Positions 50,727 to 58,063 of a stretch of DNA of 58,063 nucleotides are shown here, one piece after another. A program made the position numbers and the translations under genes. The stretch covers positions 1 through 58,063 of the forward strand of contig CAYYJS010000020.1 in NCBI GenBank assembly GCA_964472315.1, read 5' to 3'. The notes below the pieces were generated by a model. It did no database searches, was not told the origin of the DNA, and saw nothing but the letters and a program-made list of their open reading frames with translations. The DNA is from CAYYJS01 sp964472315. Its GTDB lineage: Bacteria > Verrucomicrobiota > Kiritimatiellia > UBA8416. How positions within the stretch are numbered: the stretch's first letter is position 1; each line of letters opens with the position of its first letter.

Positions 50727-51806
50727 CTATTCGTCGCCGGCAACCGTCTCGGCATCCTCTTCGGCCGGCGCATGCCCGGCGGGTGGGTTCACCGCGGTTG
50801 TGCTGGCGATCTCTTTCAAACGCACGATCAGCTTTTCGGTCAGCGCGGGATTTTCCTCCAGATGCAGGCGCGCCGCATCGTGACCCTGACCGATCTGGTC
50901 GCCTTCGAACGACAGCCACGAGCCGCGTTTCGTGATCAGGTTATGTTCCATCGCGCAATCGAGGACCGACCCTTCCCAGGAAATGCCCTTGGCGTAAAGG
51001 ATGTCGAACTCGACCTCCGTGAACGGCGGCGCGACCTTGTTCTTCACCACCTTGACGCGGGTGCGGTTGCCCGTCACGCGCCCGGTGGCGTCTTTGATCG
51101 CGCCGACGCGGCGGATGTTCAGACGCACGGACGTGTAGAACTTGAGCGCCCGCCCGCCCGGCGTGGTCTCGGGATTGCCGAACATGACGCCGATCTTCTC
51201 GCGGATCTGGTTCGTGAAAATGCACAAGGTCCGCGAATGCGAAATGGCGCCGGTCAGCTTGCGCAGCGCCTGCGACATGAGACGCGCCTGGAGGCCGACG
51301 TGCGAATCGCCCATCTCGCCGTCCAGCTCGGCCCGGGGCGTCAGGGCCGCGACGGAGTCGATCACGACCACGTCCAGCGCGTTGCTGCGGACGAGCGTCT
51401 CGGCGATCGTCAACGCCTCTTCGCCCGACGACGGTTGCGAGACGAGCAGGTCGTCCAGGTTGACGCCGATCTTGCGGGCGTAGGCGGGGTCCAGCGCGTG
51501 CTCGGCGTCGATGAAGGCCGCCAGGCCGCCGGCCTTTTGCGCGTTGGCGATCACGTGCAGCGTCAGCGTGGTCTTGCCCGACGATTCGGGACCGAACACC
51601 TCGACCACGCGACCGCGCGGCAGCCCGCCGACGCCCAACGCCAGGTCGAGCGAGAACGACCCCGTGGAGATCACCGGGATCTGCTTGTGCGAGTTGGAGA
51701 TGCCCATGCGCATGATCGCGCCGTCGCCGAACTCTTTGCGAATCTGCGCCAGTACGTTCTCGATATTCTCGACGCCGTTTTTCAAATCCGACTTCTTCGC
51801 CGCCAT
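50727..51806 (-). CDS. recA: Recombinase RecA
   Basis: A 359-residue recombinase with all hallmarks: Walker A GPESSGKTT (about 72-80), LDVVVIDSVAALTPRAEL (Walker B), NQIREKIGVMFGNPETTPGG (L2 region) and the C-terminal acidic tail ending EEDAETVAGDE. It promotes strand exchange and LexA-type autocleavage. The ATG at 51806 (MAAKKSDLKNG) has AGGAGCAGGTGAAGGT upstream; the longer frame to 51857 is unneeded. It is 35 nt upstream of alaS on the same strand. No LexA box was identified. Confidence 0.97.
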   Translation of the reverse strand: MAAKKSDLKNGVENIENVLAQIRKEFGDGAIMRMGISNSHKQIPVISTGSFSLDLALGVGGLPRGRVVEVFGPESSGKTTLTLHVIANAQKAGGLAAFIDAEHALDPAYARKIGVNLDDLLVSQPSSGEEALTIAETLVRSNALDVVVIDSVAALTPRAELDGEMGDSHVGLQARLMSQALRKLTGAISHSRTLCIFTNQIREKIGVMFGNPETTPGGRALKFYTSVRLNIRRVGAIKDATGRVTGNRTRVKVVKNKVAPPFTEVEFDILYAKGISWEGSVLDCAMEHNLITKRGSWLSFEGDQIGQGHDAARLHLEENPALTEKLIVRLKEIASTTAVNPPAGHAPAEEDAETVAGDE

Positions 51807-51866
51807 ACCTTCACCTGCTCCTTCCATGCCGCCGAACGGCACGCGCGTGCGTATCACGCATAACCT

Positions 51867-52361
51867 TCACTCCACCCGCCCCGCGGCTGGTTCTCCCGCC
51901 GCCGCGGCCTGTCCCAACATCTCCAACGCGGTGTCCGTGGCCGCCCGCTGGATCGCGGCCCGGTCACCGTCGAACTGACACCGTCTCACGCTCACATCCA
52001 TTTCGGTCGCCACGGCGACATACACCAACCCCACGGGCTTGCCGTCCGTGCCGCCCGCGGGACCCGCGATCCCCGTGACGGCCACGGCCGCGTCCACGCC
52101 GAAGCGGACCCGCGCGCCGCTGGCCATCTGGCCGGCGACGGCTTCACTCACCGCGCCTTCGCAAGCCAGCAGCCCGCCGTCGACGCCGAGCATCGCCTCC
52201 TTCACGCGGTTGGCATAGGCGATCACCCCGCCGACAAAGTAAGCGGAGCTGCCGCCGTGCGCGGTCAGCCGCGCGGCAATCCGTCCGCCCGTGCAGGATT
52301 CGGCGGTGGCCACCGTCCAGCCGCGCGCCCGCAGGCACGCCGCGAGTCCGGCGTCGGTCAC
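51867..52361 (-). CDS. pncC: Nicotinamide-nucleotide amidase (CinA C-terminal domain)
   Basis: A 164-residue stand-alone CinA C-terminal domain, the normal PncC length. Motifs: TVATAESCTGGRIAARLT with the catalytic Ser/Cys region, YFVGGVIAYANRVKEAML, GAVSEAVAGQMA and VTGIAGPAGGTDGKPVG. It deamidates nicotinamide mononucleotide to nicotinate mononucleotide in NAD recycling. The GTG at 52361 is preferred over the ATGs at 52406 and 52400 because it overlaps the galE stop (GTGA), matching the overlap style of this operon, and gives the family length. It is the last gene of the skp-lpxD-galE-pncC run. Confidence 0.88.
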   Translation of the reverse strand: MTDAGLAACLRARGWTVATAESCTGGRIAARLTAHGGSSAYFVGGVIAYANRVKEAMLGVDGGLLACEGAVSEAVAGQMASGARVRFGVDAAVAVTGIAGPAGGTDGKPVGLVYVAVATEMDVSVRRCQFDGDRAAIQRAATDTALEMLGQAAAAGEPAAGRVE

Positions 52362-53335
52362 GCCTTCTTCCCGTAGCCGTTCGGATACCGCTGATGCCAT
52401 TCCCATGCACTCCCGACAATCGTTTCCAGCGCCGCGTACCGCGGCTTCCATCCCAGCACGGTGTGGGCCTTGCCGGCCGCCGCGATCAACCGCGCCGGGT
52501 CGCCGGGGCGACGCGGACCGATCTCCGCCGGTATGGCGCGCCCCGTCACCGCCCGCGCGGTTTCGATCACCTCGCGCACCGAATAGCCGTCGCCGGTGCC
52601 GAGGTTGTACGCGCCGTCGTGCGCGGTGGCGAGCGCCAGGATATGCGCCTGCGCCAGATCGACGATATGGATGTAGTCGCGCACGCAGGTGCCGTCCGGC
52701 GTCTCGTAGTCGTCACCGTAGATGAAGACTTTTTTGCGTTTGCCCAGCGCCGCCTGCAAAACGATCGGGATGATGTGCGTCTCGGGCGTATGATCCTCGC
52801 CGAACTTGACCGTCGCCCCGCAGGCGTTGAAATAACGCAGGAAGATCGTCTTCATGCCGTGCAGCTCGCGGTGCCATTTCAGCGTCTGCTCGAACATGAG
52901 CTTCGATTCGCCGTAGGGATTCGTGGGCTTCTGCTTCTCGTCCTCGGTGATCGGCACGCGCTCCGGCTGCCCGTAGGTCGCGCAGGTCGACGAGAAGACG
53001 ATGCGCCCGACCTCGTGCTTGAGCATGGCGTCAGCCAGGTTGATGCCCCCGACCACGTTGTTGCGGAAATACAGCTCGGGCTGTTCCATGGACTCGCCGA
53101 CGAGGGCGAACGCCGCGAAATGCATGACCGCGTCCGGCTTGACGTCACCCATCGCCGCCACGATCGACGCGGCCTGGCGCAAATCGCCTTCGATGAACCG
53201 GGCGCGCGGATCGACGGCCGCGCGGTGCCCGCGTTCCAGATTGTCGAACACGGTCACGTCATGCCCCGCGTCCAGAAGCAGTTCGGTCGTCACACTGCCG
53301 ATGTAGCCGGCGCCGCCGGTAACCAGGATCTTCAT
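52358..53335 (-). CDS. galE: UDP-glucose 4-epimerase
   Basis: A 325-residue extended SDR epimerase: TGGAGYIGSVTTELLLDAGH at the start, SSTCATYG, the NPYGESKLMFEQ active-site Tyr/Lys, YFNACGA and YNLGTGDGYSVREV. It interconverts UDP-glucose and UDP-galactose with bound NAD+. Its start overlaps the lpxD stop by 4 nt. Together with the UDP-glucose dehydrogenase at 4893 it indicates nucleotide-sugar supply for surface glycans. Complete. Confidence 0.95.
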   Translation of the reverse strand: MKILVTGGAGYIGSVTTELLLDAGHDVTVFDNLERGHRAAVDPRARFIEGDLRQAASIVAAMGDVKPDAVMHFAAFALVGESMEQPELYFRNNVVGGINLADAMLKHEVGRIVFSSTCATYGQPERVPITEDEKQKPTNPYGESKLMFEQTLKWHRELHGMKTIFLRYFNACGATVKFGEDHTPETHIIPIVLQAALGKRKKVFIYGDDYETPDGTCVRDYIHIVDLAQAHILALATAHDGAYNLGTGDGYSVREVIETARAVTGRAIPAEIGPRRPGDPARLIAAAGKAHTVLGWKPRYAALETIVGSAWEWHQRYPNGYGKKA

Positions 53336-54363
53336 GATGCGCCTCTCTCCTCCAATGCCGCCAATCGCGTCTCCAGTTCGGTCAGACGCTGCTTCAGTTC
53401 GGGCAACCGCGCCAGGTGCGCCTGCAACTTCATCGCCCGCTTGTGGTCCATCGCCGGGTAGCCCGAAACGAAGGTCGCGGCCGGCACATCCTTCGTCACG
53501 CCGGCCTGCGCGCCGACAATCGCGCGGTCGCCGACGGTCAGGTGCCCGGCCAGGCCGGCCTGGCCGCCGAGTTGCACGTGATGGCCGATGTGCGTACTGC
53601 CCGAGATGCCCACCTGCGCGGCCATCGCGGTGTGTTCGCCCACGCGCACGTTATGCGCGATTTGCACAAGGTTGTCAATCTTCGTGCCGCGCGCGATGAC
53701 CGTCTTCCCGAAACGCGCGCGATCGATGGTCGCGTTGGCCCCGATCTCGACGTCGTCGCCGAGTTCAACGGTGCCGATCTGCGGAATCTTGCGCCACTCG
53801 CCGTCGACCGGGGCATAGCCAAATCCGTCGCTGCCGATCACGGCGCCGCCGTGCACGATCACCCGGTCCCCGAGCCGCACGCGTTCGCGCACGCTGACGA
53901 ACGGATAGAGCAGCGCATCCGCGCCGACCACGGCCGCATGACCGACGTAGCAGTGCGCCACGAGGACGCTGCGCGCGCCGATGCGCGCCCCCGGCGCCAC
54001 AACGCAGTAAGGCCCGATCGCGACGCCGTCGCCCAGTTGCGCATCGTCGGCCACCACCGCCGTCGGATGCACGCCGGCCGTATAGTGGATGGGCGCGGGA
54101 CCGAGCGCGGCGGCGATCCGGCCGAACGCCGCGTCCACGTTGCGGACCCGGATCAGCGCGCATGGACTCGCGCCCCGCCAGTCTTCCGGCACGAGCACCG
54201 CCGCGGCGCGCGTCTCTGCCACCTGCGCGGCATAGCGCGGGTTGGCGAGAAACGAAAGGTCCGATGGGCCGGCTTCGGCGAGCGCGGCCACGCCATCGAC
54301 CACGACGCGGCCATCGCCGTCCACGCGGCCGTCCACCAGCGCTGCGATGTCGGCGGCGGTCAT
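53332..54363 (-). CDS. lpxD: UDP-3-O-acylglucosamine N-acyltransferase
   Basis: A 343-residue left-handed beta-helix acyltransferase for the third step of lipid A synthesis. The N-terminal uridine-binding domain (SDLSFLANPRYAAQV) precedes hexapeptide repeats (roughly 100-310). The repeats include GSDGFGYAPVDGEWRKIPQIG and the catalytic-His stretch QIAHNVRVGEHTAM. A coiled C-terminal helix ends the protein (LARLPELKQRLTELETRLAAL). The skp gene lies 1 nt upstream, the classical skp-lpxD linkage. It shows the host makes lipid A, so it is a diderm. Confidence 0.95.
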   Translation of the reverse strand: MTAADIAALVDGRVDGDGRVVVDGVAALAEAGPSDLSFLANPRYAAQVAETRAAAVLVPEDWRGASPCALIRVRNVDAAFGRIAAALGPAPIHYTAGVHPTAVVADDAQLGDGVAIGPYCVVAPGARIGARSVLVAHCYVGHAAVVGADALLYPFVSVRERVRLGDRVIVHGGAVIGSDGFGYAPVDGEWRKIPQIGTVELGDDVEIGANATIDRARFGKTVIARGTKIDNLVQIAHNVRVGEHTAMAAQVGISGSTHIGHHVQLGGQAGLAGHLTVGDRAIVGAQAGVTKDVPAATFVSGYPAMDHKRAMKLQAHLARLPELKQRLTELETRLAALEERGAS

Positions 54364-54364
54364 G

Positions 54365-54943
54365 CTACTTGCCGGTGGCGGCGGTAATCGCCTTCAGCAC
54401 GTCTTCGGTGATGTCGCTCTTGGCGGGATAATACAGCACGGACGAGTACCCCGTGATGGCCGCGTCTTCGGACGCGAGGACGAATTCGTAGCCCTTCTTG
54501 ACGGCCACGCCGCCGATGACTTCCTTGATCTCGGCAACCACGCGCTTGCGCATGCGCAGCTCCTGACTGGTCAATTCCTTTTGACGGTTGGACGCCGTCT
54601 CGCGGATCTTCTGGTCCAGCTCCTTGAGTTCTTCCAGCTTGAGCTTCGCGACTTCGCGCTTCTCCTCGCGCGCTTTCTCGCTCAACGCGGCATCGCCGGA
54701 CTCGCGGCGCAGCTCGTCGAATTCGCCTGAGAGCTTCTTCATCGTCGCCAGAAGTTCCTCCCGTTCCGCTTCGTAGTCGGTCACGTACTTTTCGAGGACC
54801 GCCCGATCCTCCTTGGTGCGCGGATGGAGCTTGATCAAACGCTCGATATCCACCACGGCGGTCTTCCCGTCGGCGGCAAGACCGGGCATGGCGACCAGGG
54901 ACAGACAGAGAACCGATAGCAGCACCGACGGTAAACAACGCAT
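54365..54943 (-). CDS. skp: Periplasmic chaperone OmpH/Skp
   Basis: A 192-residue exported protein. The signal peptide (MRCLPSVLLSVLCLSLVAMP...LAADG) is followed by VVDIERLIKLHP (strand 1), two long charged helices forming the tentacle coiled coil (about 45-135), and a closing strand (YEFVLASEDAAITGYSS). Skp trimers hold unfolded outer-membrane proteins in the periplasm. The ATG at 54943 gives the best signal peptide, with GGAAAGGAT upstream. First gene of the skp-lpxD-galE-pncC operon; bamA is not in the window. Confidence 0.88.
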   Translation of the reverse strand: MRCLPSVLLSVLCLSLVAMPGLAADGKTAVVDIERLIKLHPRTKEDRAVLEKYVTDYEAEREELLATMKKLSGEFDELRRESGDAALSEKAREEKREVAKLKLEELKELDQKIRETASNRQKELTSQELRMRKRVVAEIKEVIGGVAVKKGYEFVLASEDAAITGYSSVLYYPAKSDITEDVLKAITAATGK

Positions 54944-55142
54944 GGGTAACGATCCTTTCCTTGAAGGTGAATTCATTCGGGCGCGTCCGCGACCCGGTGA
55001 AAACAGGGGGAAGTTACCACCCGCCCCCCCGCCTGTCACGCGCCAATCGTCTCAACGAACGCTTGCCACGCGGGGCATCAAGCCCTATGACGGGGGTGCG
55101 CGGAAGGCGGCGCTACAATCATAACCAGCGAGGAAGATAGCC

Positions 55143-55535
55143 ATGTCGTGTGAAACCATCGTGACGGATGCGGCGCCGGCGGCGGTCGGGCCCTATGCCC
55201 AGGCCATCGCCGCCGGAGGATTTCTCTTCTGTTCGGGACAGCTTCCGATCGATCCGGCGACGGGCGCCCTCGTGGCGGGCGGCATCGAAGGCGCGACGCG
55301 ACGGGTGCTGGCGAACCTGCGGGCGGTGCTCGCCGCGGACAACCTGGATCTGCGCCATGTCGTGAAGACCACCGTTTTTCTTGCCGACATGAACGACTTC
55401 GCCGCGATGAATGCCGTCTACGCCGAGGTCTTCGGCACGCACAAACCGGCACGCGCCTGTATCCAAGTCAGTCGCCTGCCGAAGGATGCCCGTGTGGAAA
55501 TCGAAGCCGTCGCCGTGCGCGGCAATCCGCGGTAA
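55143..55535 (+). CDS. ridA: Reactive intermediate deaminase RidA
   Basis: A 130-residue RidA/YjgF/UK114 protein, full length. AAPAAVGPYAQAIAAGGFLF at the start, SGQLPIDPATGALV, then VVKTTVFLADMNDFAAMN and the signature ARACIQVSRLPKDARVEIEA with the conserved Arg and Cys. It hydrolyses reactive enamine/imine intermediates released by PLP enzymes. GGAAGATAGCC lies before the ATG. It is transcribed alone, divergent from skp. Confidence 0.94.
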   Translation: MSCETIVTDAAPAAVGPYAQAIAAGGFLFCSGQLPIDPATGALVAGGIEGATRRVLANLRAVLAADNLDLRHVVKTTVFLADMNDFAAMNAVYAEVFGTHKPARACIQVSRLPKDARVEIEAVAVRGNPR

Positions 55536-55587
55536 CCGCGTGTCGCCCGTCGCGGGCGGTCCCGCCCGAGGCACGTGCAGCGCCATG

Positions 55588-55625
55588 AAAAAAGGCGGCT
55601 TCCCCGTCACCGGGAAAGCCGCCTG
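55588..55625 (-). terminator. Rho-independent terminator of the outer-membrane barrel gene
   Basis: On the minus strand AGGCGGCTTTCCCGG and CCGGGGAAGCCGCC-type arms around a short loop are followed by six T residues (55593-55588). It lies about 30 nt after the stop of the barrel gene. It also lies after ridA on the plus strand, but without a T-run in that direction. Confidence 0.85.
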
Positions 55626-55655
55626 GTCGCTCGCCGAAAACCCGGCGGAGCCGGG

Positions 55656-56372
55656 TTACAGCACGATGTTCACGCCGACGCGGGCCAGCCCGAAATTGTA
55701 GTCGGCACTGCCCAGGTCCTCGGTGATCGCCTCGTCATACACGACGGTGCCGTCCGCGGCGACGGCGCGGATGTTCGCCGATGCCTCGAGGTCCACTTCC
55801 ATCCAGGTGAACCGATACTCGGCAAAGAGCTCGATCATCTCGGTGACCATGAAGGATACGCCCGCGGCCACATGGTAGCCGATGGCATTGTCCACGTCGA
55901 AATCGATCCCGCCGCTCAGGGTACCGCCCGCGCCCAGAAACGCCTGCAGCATGGGATCGTCGGCCAGCGCGCCCGACAGCGCGTCGATCCCGATGCCGTC
56001 GATGTCGAACATGTTGTAGCTGGCGCCGCCGCCGCCATAAATCTTCACGTTCGGCAGCACCTCGACCCCGCATCGCGCCGTCAACGCGATGTGCGTGATG
56101 TCAATATCGTAGTCGAGACCGGGAATGGTCTCGCCGCCCTCGTCCGCATCGATCTCATCGGTCTCCGGCTCGTCCGAGAACAGCGTGGCGGACAGTTCCA
56201 AGGATAGAAACTCCCCTACCGAGACGCCAACCTGCCCTCCGTAGCCGAACGTCTCGGTTTCCACGTCGCCGCCGACCGAATAGGCGCCGTGGGCGCCGAG
56301 ACTCAGGTTCTGCCCGAACGCCAGACCAGCCGACATCATGAGACACATTCCCAGCACAAACAGCTTCTGCAT
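55656..56372 (-). CDS. Outer-membrane beta-barrel protein
   Basis: A 238-residue exported protein: signal peptide MQKLFVLGMCLMMSAGLAFG, then alternating strands (LSLGAHGAYSVGG, FGYGGQVGVSVGEFLSLELS, VAAGVSFMVTEMIELFAEYR, YNFGLARVGVNIVL). A Gly/Asp-rich loop region lies at about 70-150. The C-terminal strand ending in a hydrophobic residue fits BAM-dependent insertion. The pattern resembles OmpA/OmpW-like eight-strand barrels. Function unknown. A clear terminator follows. Confidence 0.8.
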   Translation of the reverse strand: MQKLFVLGMCLMMSAGLAFGQNLSLGAHGAYSVGGDVETETFGYGGQVGVSVGEFLSLELSATLFSDEPETDEIDADEGGETIPGLDYDIDITHIALTARCGVEVLPNVKIYGGGGASYNMFDIDGIGIDALSGALADDPMLQAFLGAGGTLSGGIDFDVDNAIGYHVAAGVSFMVTEMIELFAEYRFTWMEVDLEASANIRAVAADGTVVYDEAITEDLGSADYNFGLARVGVNIVL

Positions 56373-56639
56373 TACGCACCTCGCCTACAGCATTCCGACA
56401 CTCTCGCCGCGGCGGACCGTCCGCCGCATGCCTCGCTCACCGACACATCCCAACGCCCCTCCGTCATCACCTCCATTGTTCACGACGTTCCGAACACGAC
56501 CATGACACCACTGCGACGGGGTCATCGTACGCTTCACGGGGTGCTTGTCAATTCTCGACAAACCGGCCCGAATCTGTGACATTCAGCCGCCACACATCGG
56601 ATATGAAACCGACCCCGATCGTAACGCGGAGGAATAGAC

Positions 56640-58063
56640 ATGGCGAAGAAGGCATCCCTCGATGATCTCAAACTGGCGGCCACCACCATTCGCGGCCTCG
56701 CCATGGATGGCGTCCAGAAGGCGAAGTCGGGCCATCCCGGCATGCCGATGGGCATGGCGGATGTTGCCGCCGTCCTGTGGCTGAATCATCTCAAACACTG
56801 CCCGGCGCAGCCCCATTGGGCCGACCGCGACCGCTTCGTCCTGTCCGGCGGACACGGCTCGATGCTCCTGTACAGCCTGCTTCACCTGGCCGGCTACGAC
56901 CTGCCGCTCTACGAACTGCAGCAGTTCCGTCAATGGGGCAGCCGGACGCCCGGACACCCCGAGAACCATCTCACGCCCGGCGTGGAGACGACCACCGGTC
57001 CGCTCGGACAGGGTCTCGGGAATGCCGTCGGCATGGCGCTGGCCGAACGCATGCTGGCCGAACGTTTCAACACGGCGGACGATGCGCCGGTCGACCACCA
57101 CACCTTCGTCTTCTGTGGCGATGGCGACATGATGGAAGGCATCAGCCACGAAGCGCTCTCCCTGGCCGGGCATTTGAAGCTGAACAAGCTCGTCCTGTTC
57201 TACGATGACAACAATATCACGATCGAAGGCCAGACCTCGCTCGCCTACAGCGACGACGCCCGGAAGCGGCTCCAGGCCTACGGGTTCAACGTGATCGCGG
57301 TCGACGCGCATGACTACACGCAGATCGACAAGGCCATCGGCAGGGCCATCCGTTCCAAGGACAAACCCACGGCCGTCATCTGCACGTCCCGGATCGGCTT
57401 CGGCAGCCCCAACAAGGTCGGCACGAGCGCCGCGCACGGCGAGCCGCTCGGCGAGGAGGAAGTCGCGTTGTCCAAGGCCAACATCGGACTCCCCGTCGAT
57501 CGGCACTTCCACGTGCCCGCGGGAGTCTACGATCTCTTCCGCAAGCCGGCGGACGCCATGAAGCGCAAGGCCAACCGCTGGGCGCGGCTGCACAAGGCCC
57601 GCTGCCAGGCGGACCCGGACTTCGCCACCCGCTGGGATGCGTTCTTCAACGATGCGATCCCGGCCGACCTCGAGGCGCATCTTCCGGTCTTCGCGGCGGG
57701 AACCGCCGATGCCACGCGATCCGCGTCGGGCAAGGTCATTCAGGCCCTGGCCAAGGTCATGCCCCAGCTCGTGGGCGGATCCGCCGACCTGGCGCCCAGC
57801 ACGAAGACGCTGATCGCCAATGTCGGTTCGGTGGCGCCGGGCAGCTTCGCCGGCCGCAACCTCCACTTCGGCGTGCGGGAACACGCCATGGCCTCGGTCA
57901 TGAACGGGATGGCTCTGCACGGGGGCCTGCGCGTCTTCGGCGCGACGTTCTTCGTCTTCGTCGACTACTGCCGCCCGGCCGTTCGCCTGGCTTCGATCAT
58001 GCGCCTGCCGGTGATCTACGTCTTCACGCACGACAGCTTCTACGTCGGCGAGGACGGACCGAC
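56640..58063 (+). CDS. tkt: Transketolase, 3' end cut by the window
   Basis: 474 codons of a transketolase are present; about 190 more would be expected. MAKKASLDDLKLAATTIRGL at the start, SGHPGMPMGMADVA, the His-rich TTTGPLGQGLGNAVGMALAE, and the thiamine-diphosphate motif CGDGDMMEGISHEA...DDNNITIEG. The second domain begins with GGSADLAPSTKT and FGVREHAMASVMNGMAL. It moves two-carbon units between sugar phosphates in the pentose phosphate and Calvin-type pathways. GGAGGAATAGAC precedes the ATG at 56640. It complements zwf at 14170 in pentose phosphate metabolism. Confidence 0.95.
   Translation, partial: MAKKASLDDLKLAATTIRGLAMDGVQKAKSGHPGMPMGMADVAAVLWLNHLKHCPAQPHWADRDRFVLSGGHGSMLLYSLLHLAGYDLPLYELQQFRQWGSRTPGHPENHLTPGVETTTGPLGQGLGNAVGMALAERMLAERFNTADDAPVDHHTFVFCGDGDMMEGISHEALSLAGHLKLNKLVLFYDDNNITIEGQTSLAYSDDARKRLQAYGFNVIAVDAHDYTQIDKAIGRAIRSKDKPTAVICTSRIGFGSPNKVGTSAAHGEPLGEEEVALSKANIGLPVDRHFHVPAGVYDLFRKPADAMKRKANRWARLHKARCQADPDFATRWDAFFNDAIPADLEAHLPVFAAGTADATRSASGKVIQALAKVMPQLVGGSADLAPSTKTLIANVGSVAPGSFAGRNLHFGVREHAMASVMNGMALHGGLRVFGATFFVFVDYCRPAVRLASIMRLPVIYVFTHDSFYVGEDGP

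Noticed and set aside
55588..55625. Terminator for ridA on the plus strand
   Set aside because: The T-run lies on the minus-strand side of the hairpin, so it serves the barrel gene transcribed leftward.

Overview
The window (58,063 bp, GC-rich, densely packed, with many 4-nt ATGA start/stop overlaps) looks like chromosomal DNA of a Gram-negative, LPS-bearing bacterium. LpxD, an OmpH/Skp chaperone, several outer-membrane barrels and lipoproteins show the envelope type. A PVC-superphylum lineage (Kiritimatiellota/Verrucomicrobiota-like) is my inference. It rests on the animal/plant-style UDP-glucose dehydrogenase plus UDP-xylose synthase pair, the carboxyspermidine route, two caspase-like proteins and a short AlaS. 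No rRNA, tRNA, CRISPR array, phage module or integron integrase was seen.

Layout. 1-1.3 kb: a DUF4160/DUF2442 pair and a 61-bp dispersed repeat. 1.3-7.3 kb: CorA, carboxy(nor)spermidine dehydrogenase and decarboxylase, UDP-glucose dehydrogenase, UDP-glucuronate decarboxylase. 7.3-17.5 kb: an Smr protein, an outer-membrane barrel, a heterodimeric ABC exporter, glycyl-tRNA synthetase, and a rubredoxin-DsbD-Zwf operon. 17.7-26.5 kb: RecN, a GT2 glycosyltransferase, a YdcF-like protein, then an envelope protease cluster (M48 metalloprotease, lipoprotein, an exported protein carrying both a clostripain and a caspase domain, lipoprotein).

26.5-34.85 kb is the accessory heart of the window. Small unrelated genes (PIN/Phd and BrnT/BrnA toxin-antitoxins, a GNAT, an aquaporin, lipoproteins, an exported propeller-like protein) lie mostly on the minus strand. 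At least five minus-strand stop codons are followed within 1-15 nt by an imperfect palindrome with integron attC-type cores (for example GCCGAAC...GTTGAAC or ...GTTGGGC). I read this as an integron cassette cluster without an integrase (CALIN-like). It also holds a probable group II intron remnant of about 217 nt next to an attC-like hairpin, and a possible second intron 5' fragment.

An oppositely oriented attC-like site ends only 18 nt before the start codon of a sulfur operon (34.86-39.35 kb): a metallo-beta-lactamase/triple-rhodanese protein, one YeeE-type membrane protein, and a second YeeE unit fused to three rhodanese-like domains. Only one rhodanese domain in each multidomain protein keeps a cysteine loop. 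39.4-46 kb: a transposase remnant, RsgA, a DUF6504-like protein, an AbiEi/AbiEii system, an exported caspase-FGE protein, and a hybrid histidine kinase destroyed by an internal deletion. 46-58 kb: a large repeat protein, a zinc-ribbon protein, AlaS lacking C-Ala, RecA, PncC, GalE, LpxD, Skp, RidA, an outer-membrane barrel, and a transketolase cut by the window end.

Common thread: three toxin-antitoxin modules (PIN/Phd, BrnTA, AbiE) have a promoter whose -10 box ends only 6-8 nt before the start codon, with no Shine-Dalgarno and an overlapping inverted repeat. This suggests leaderless, autorepressed transcripts.
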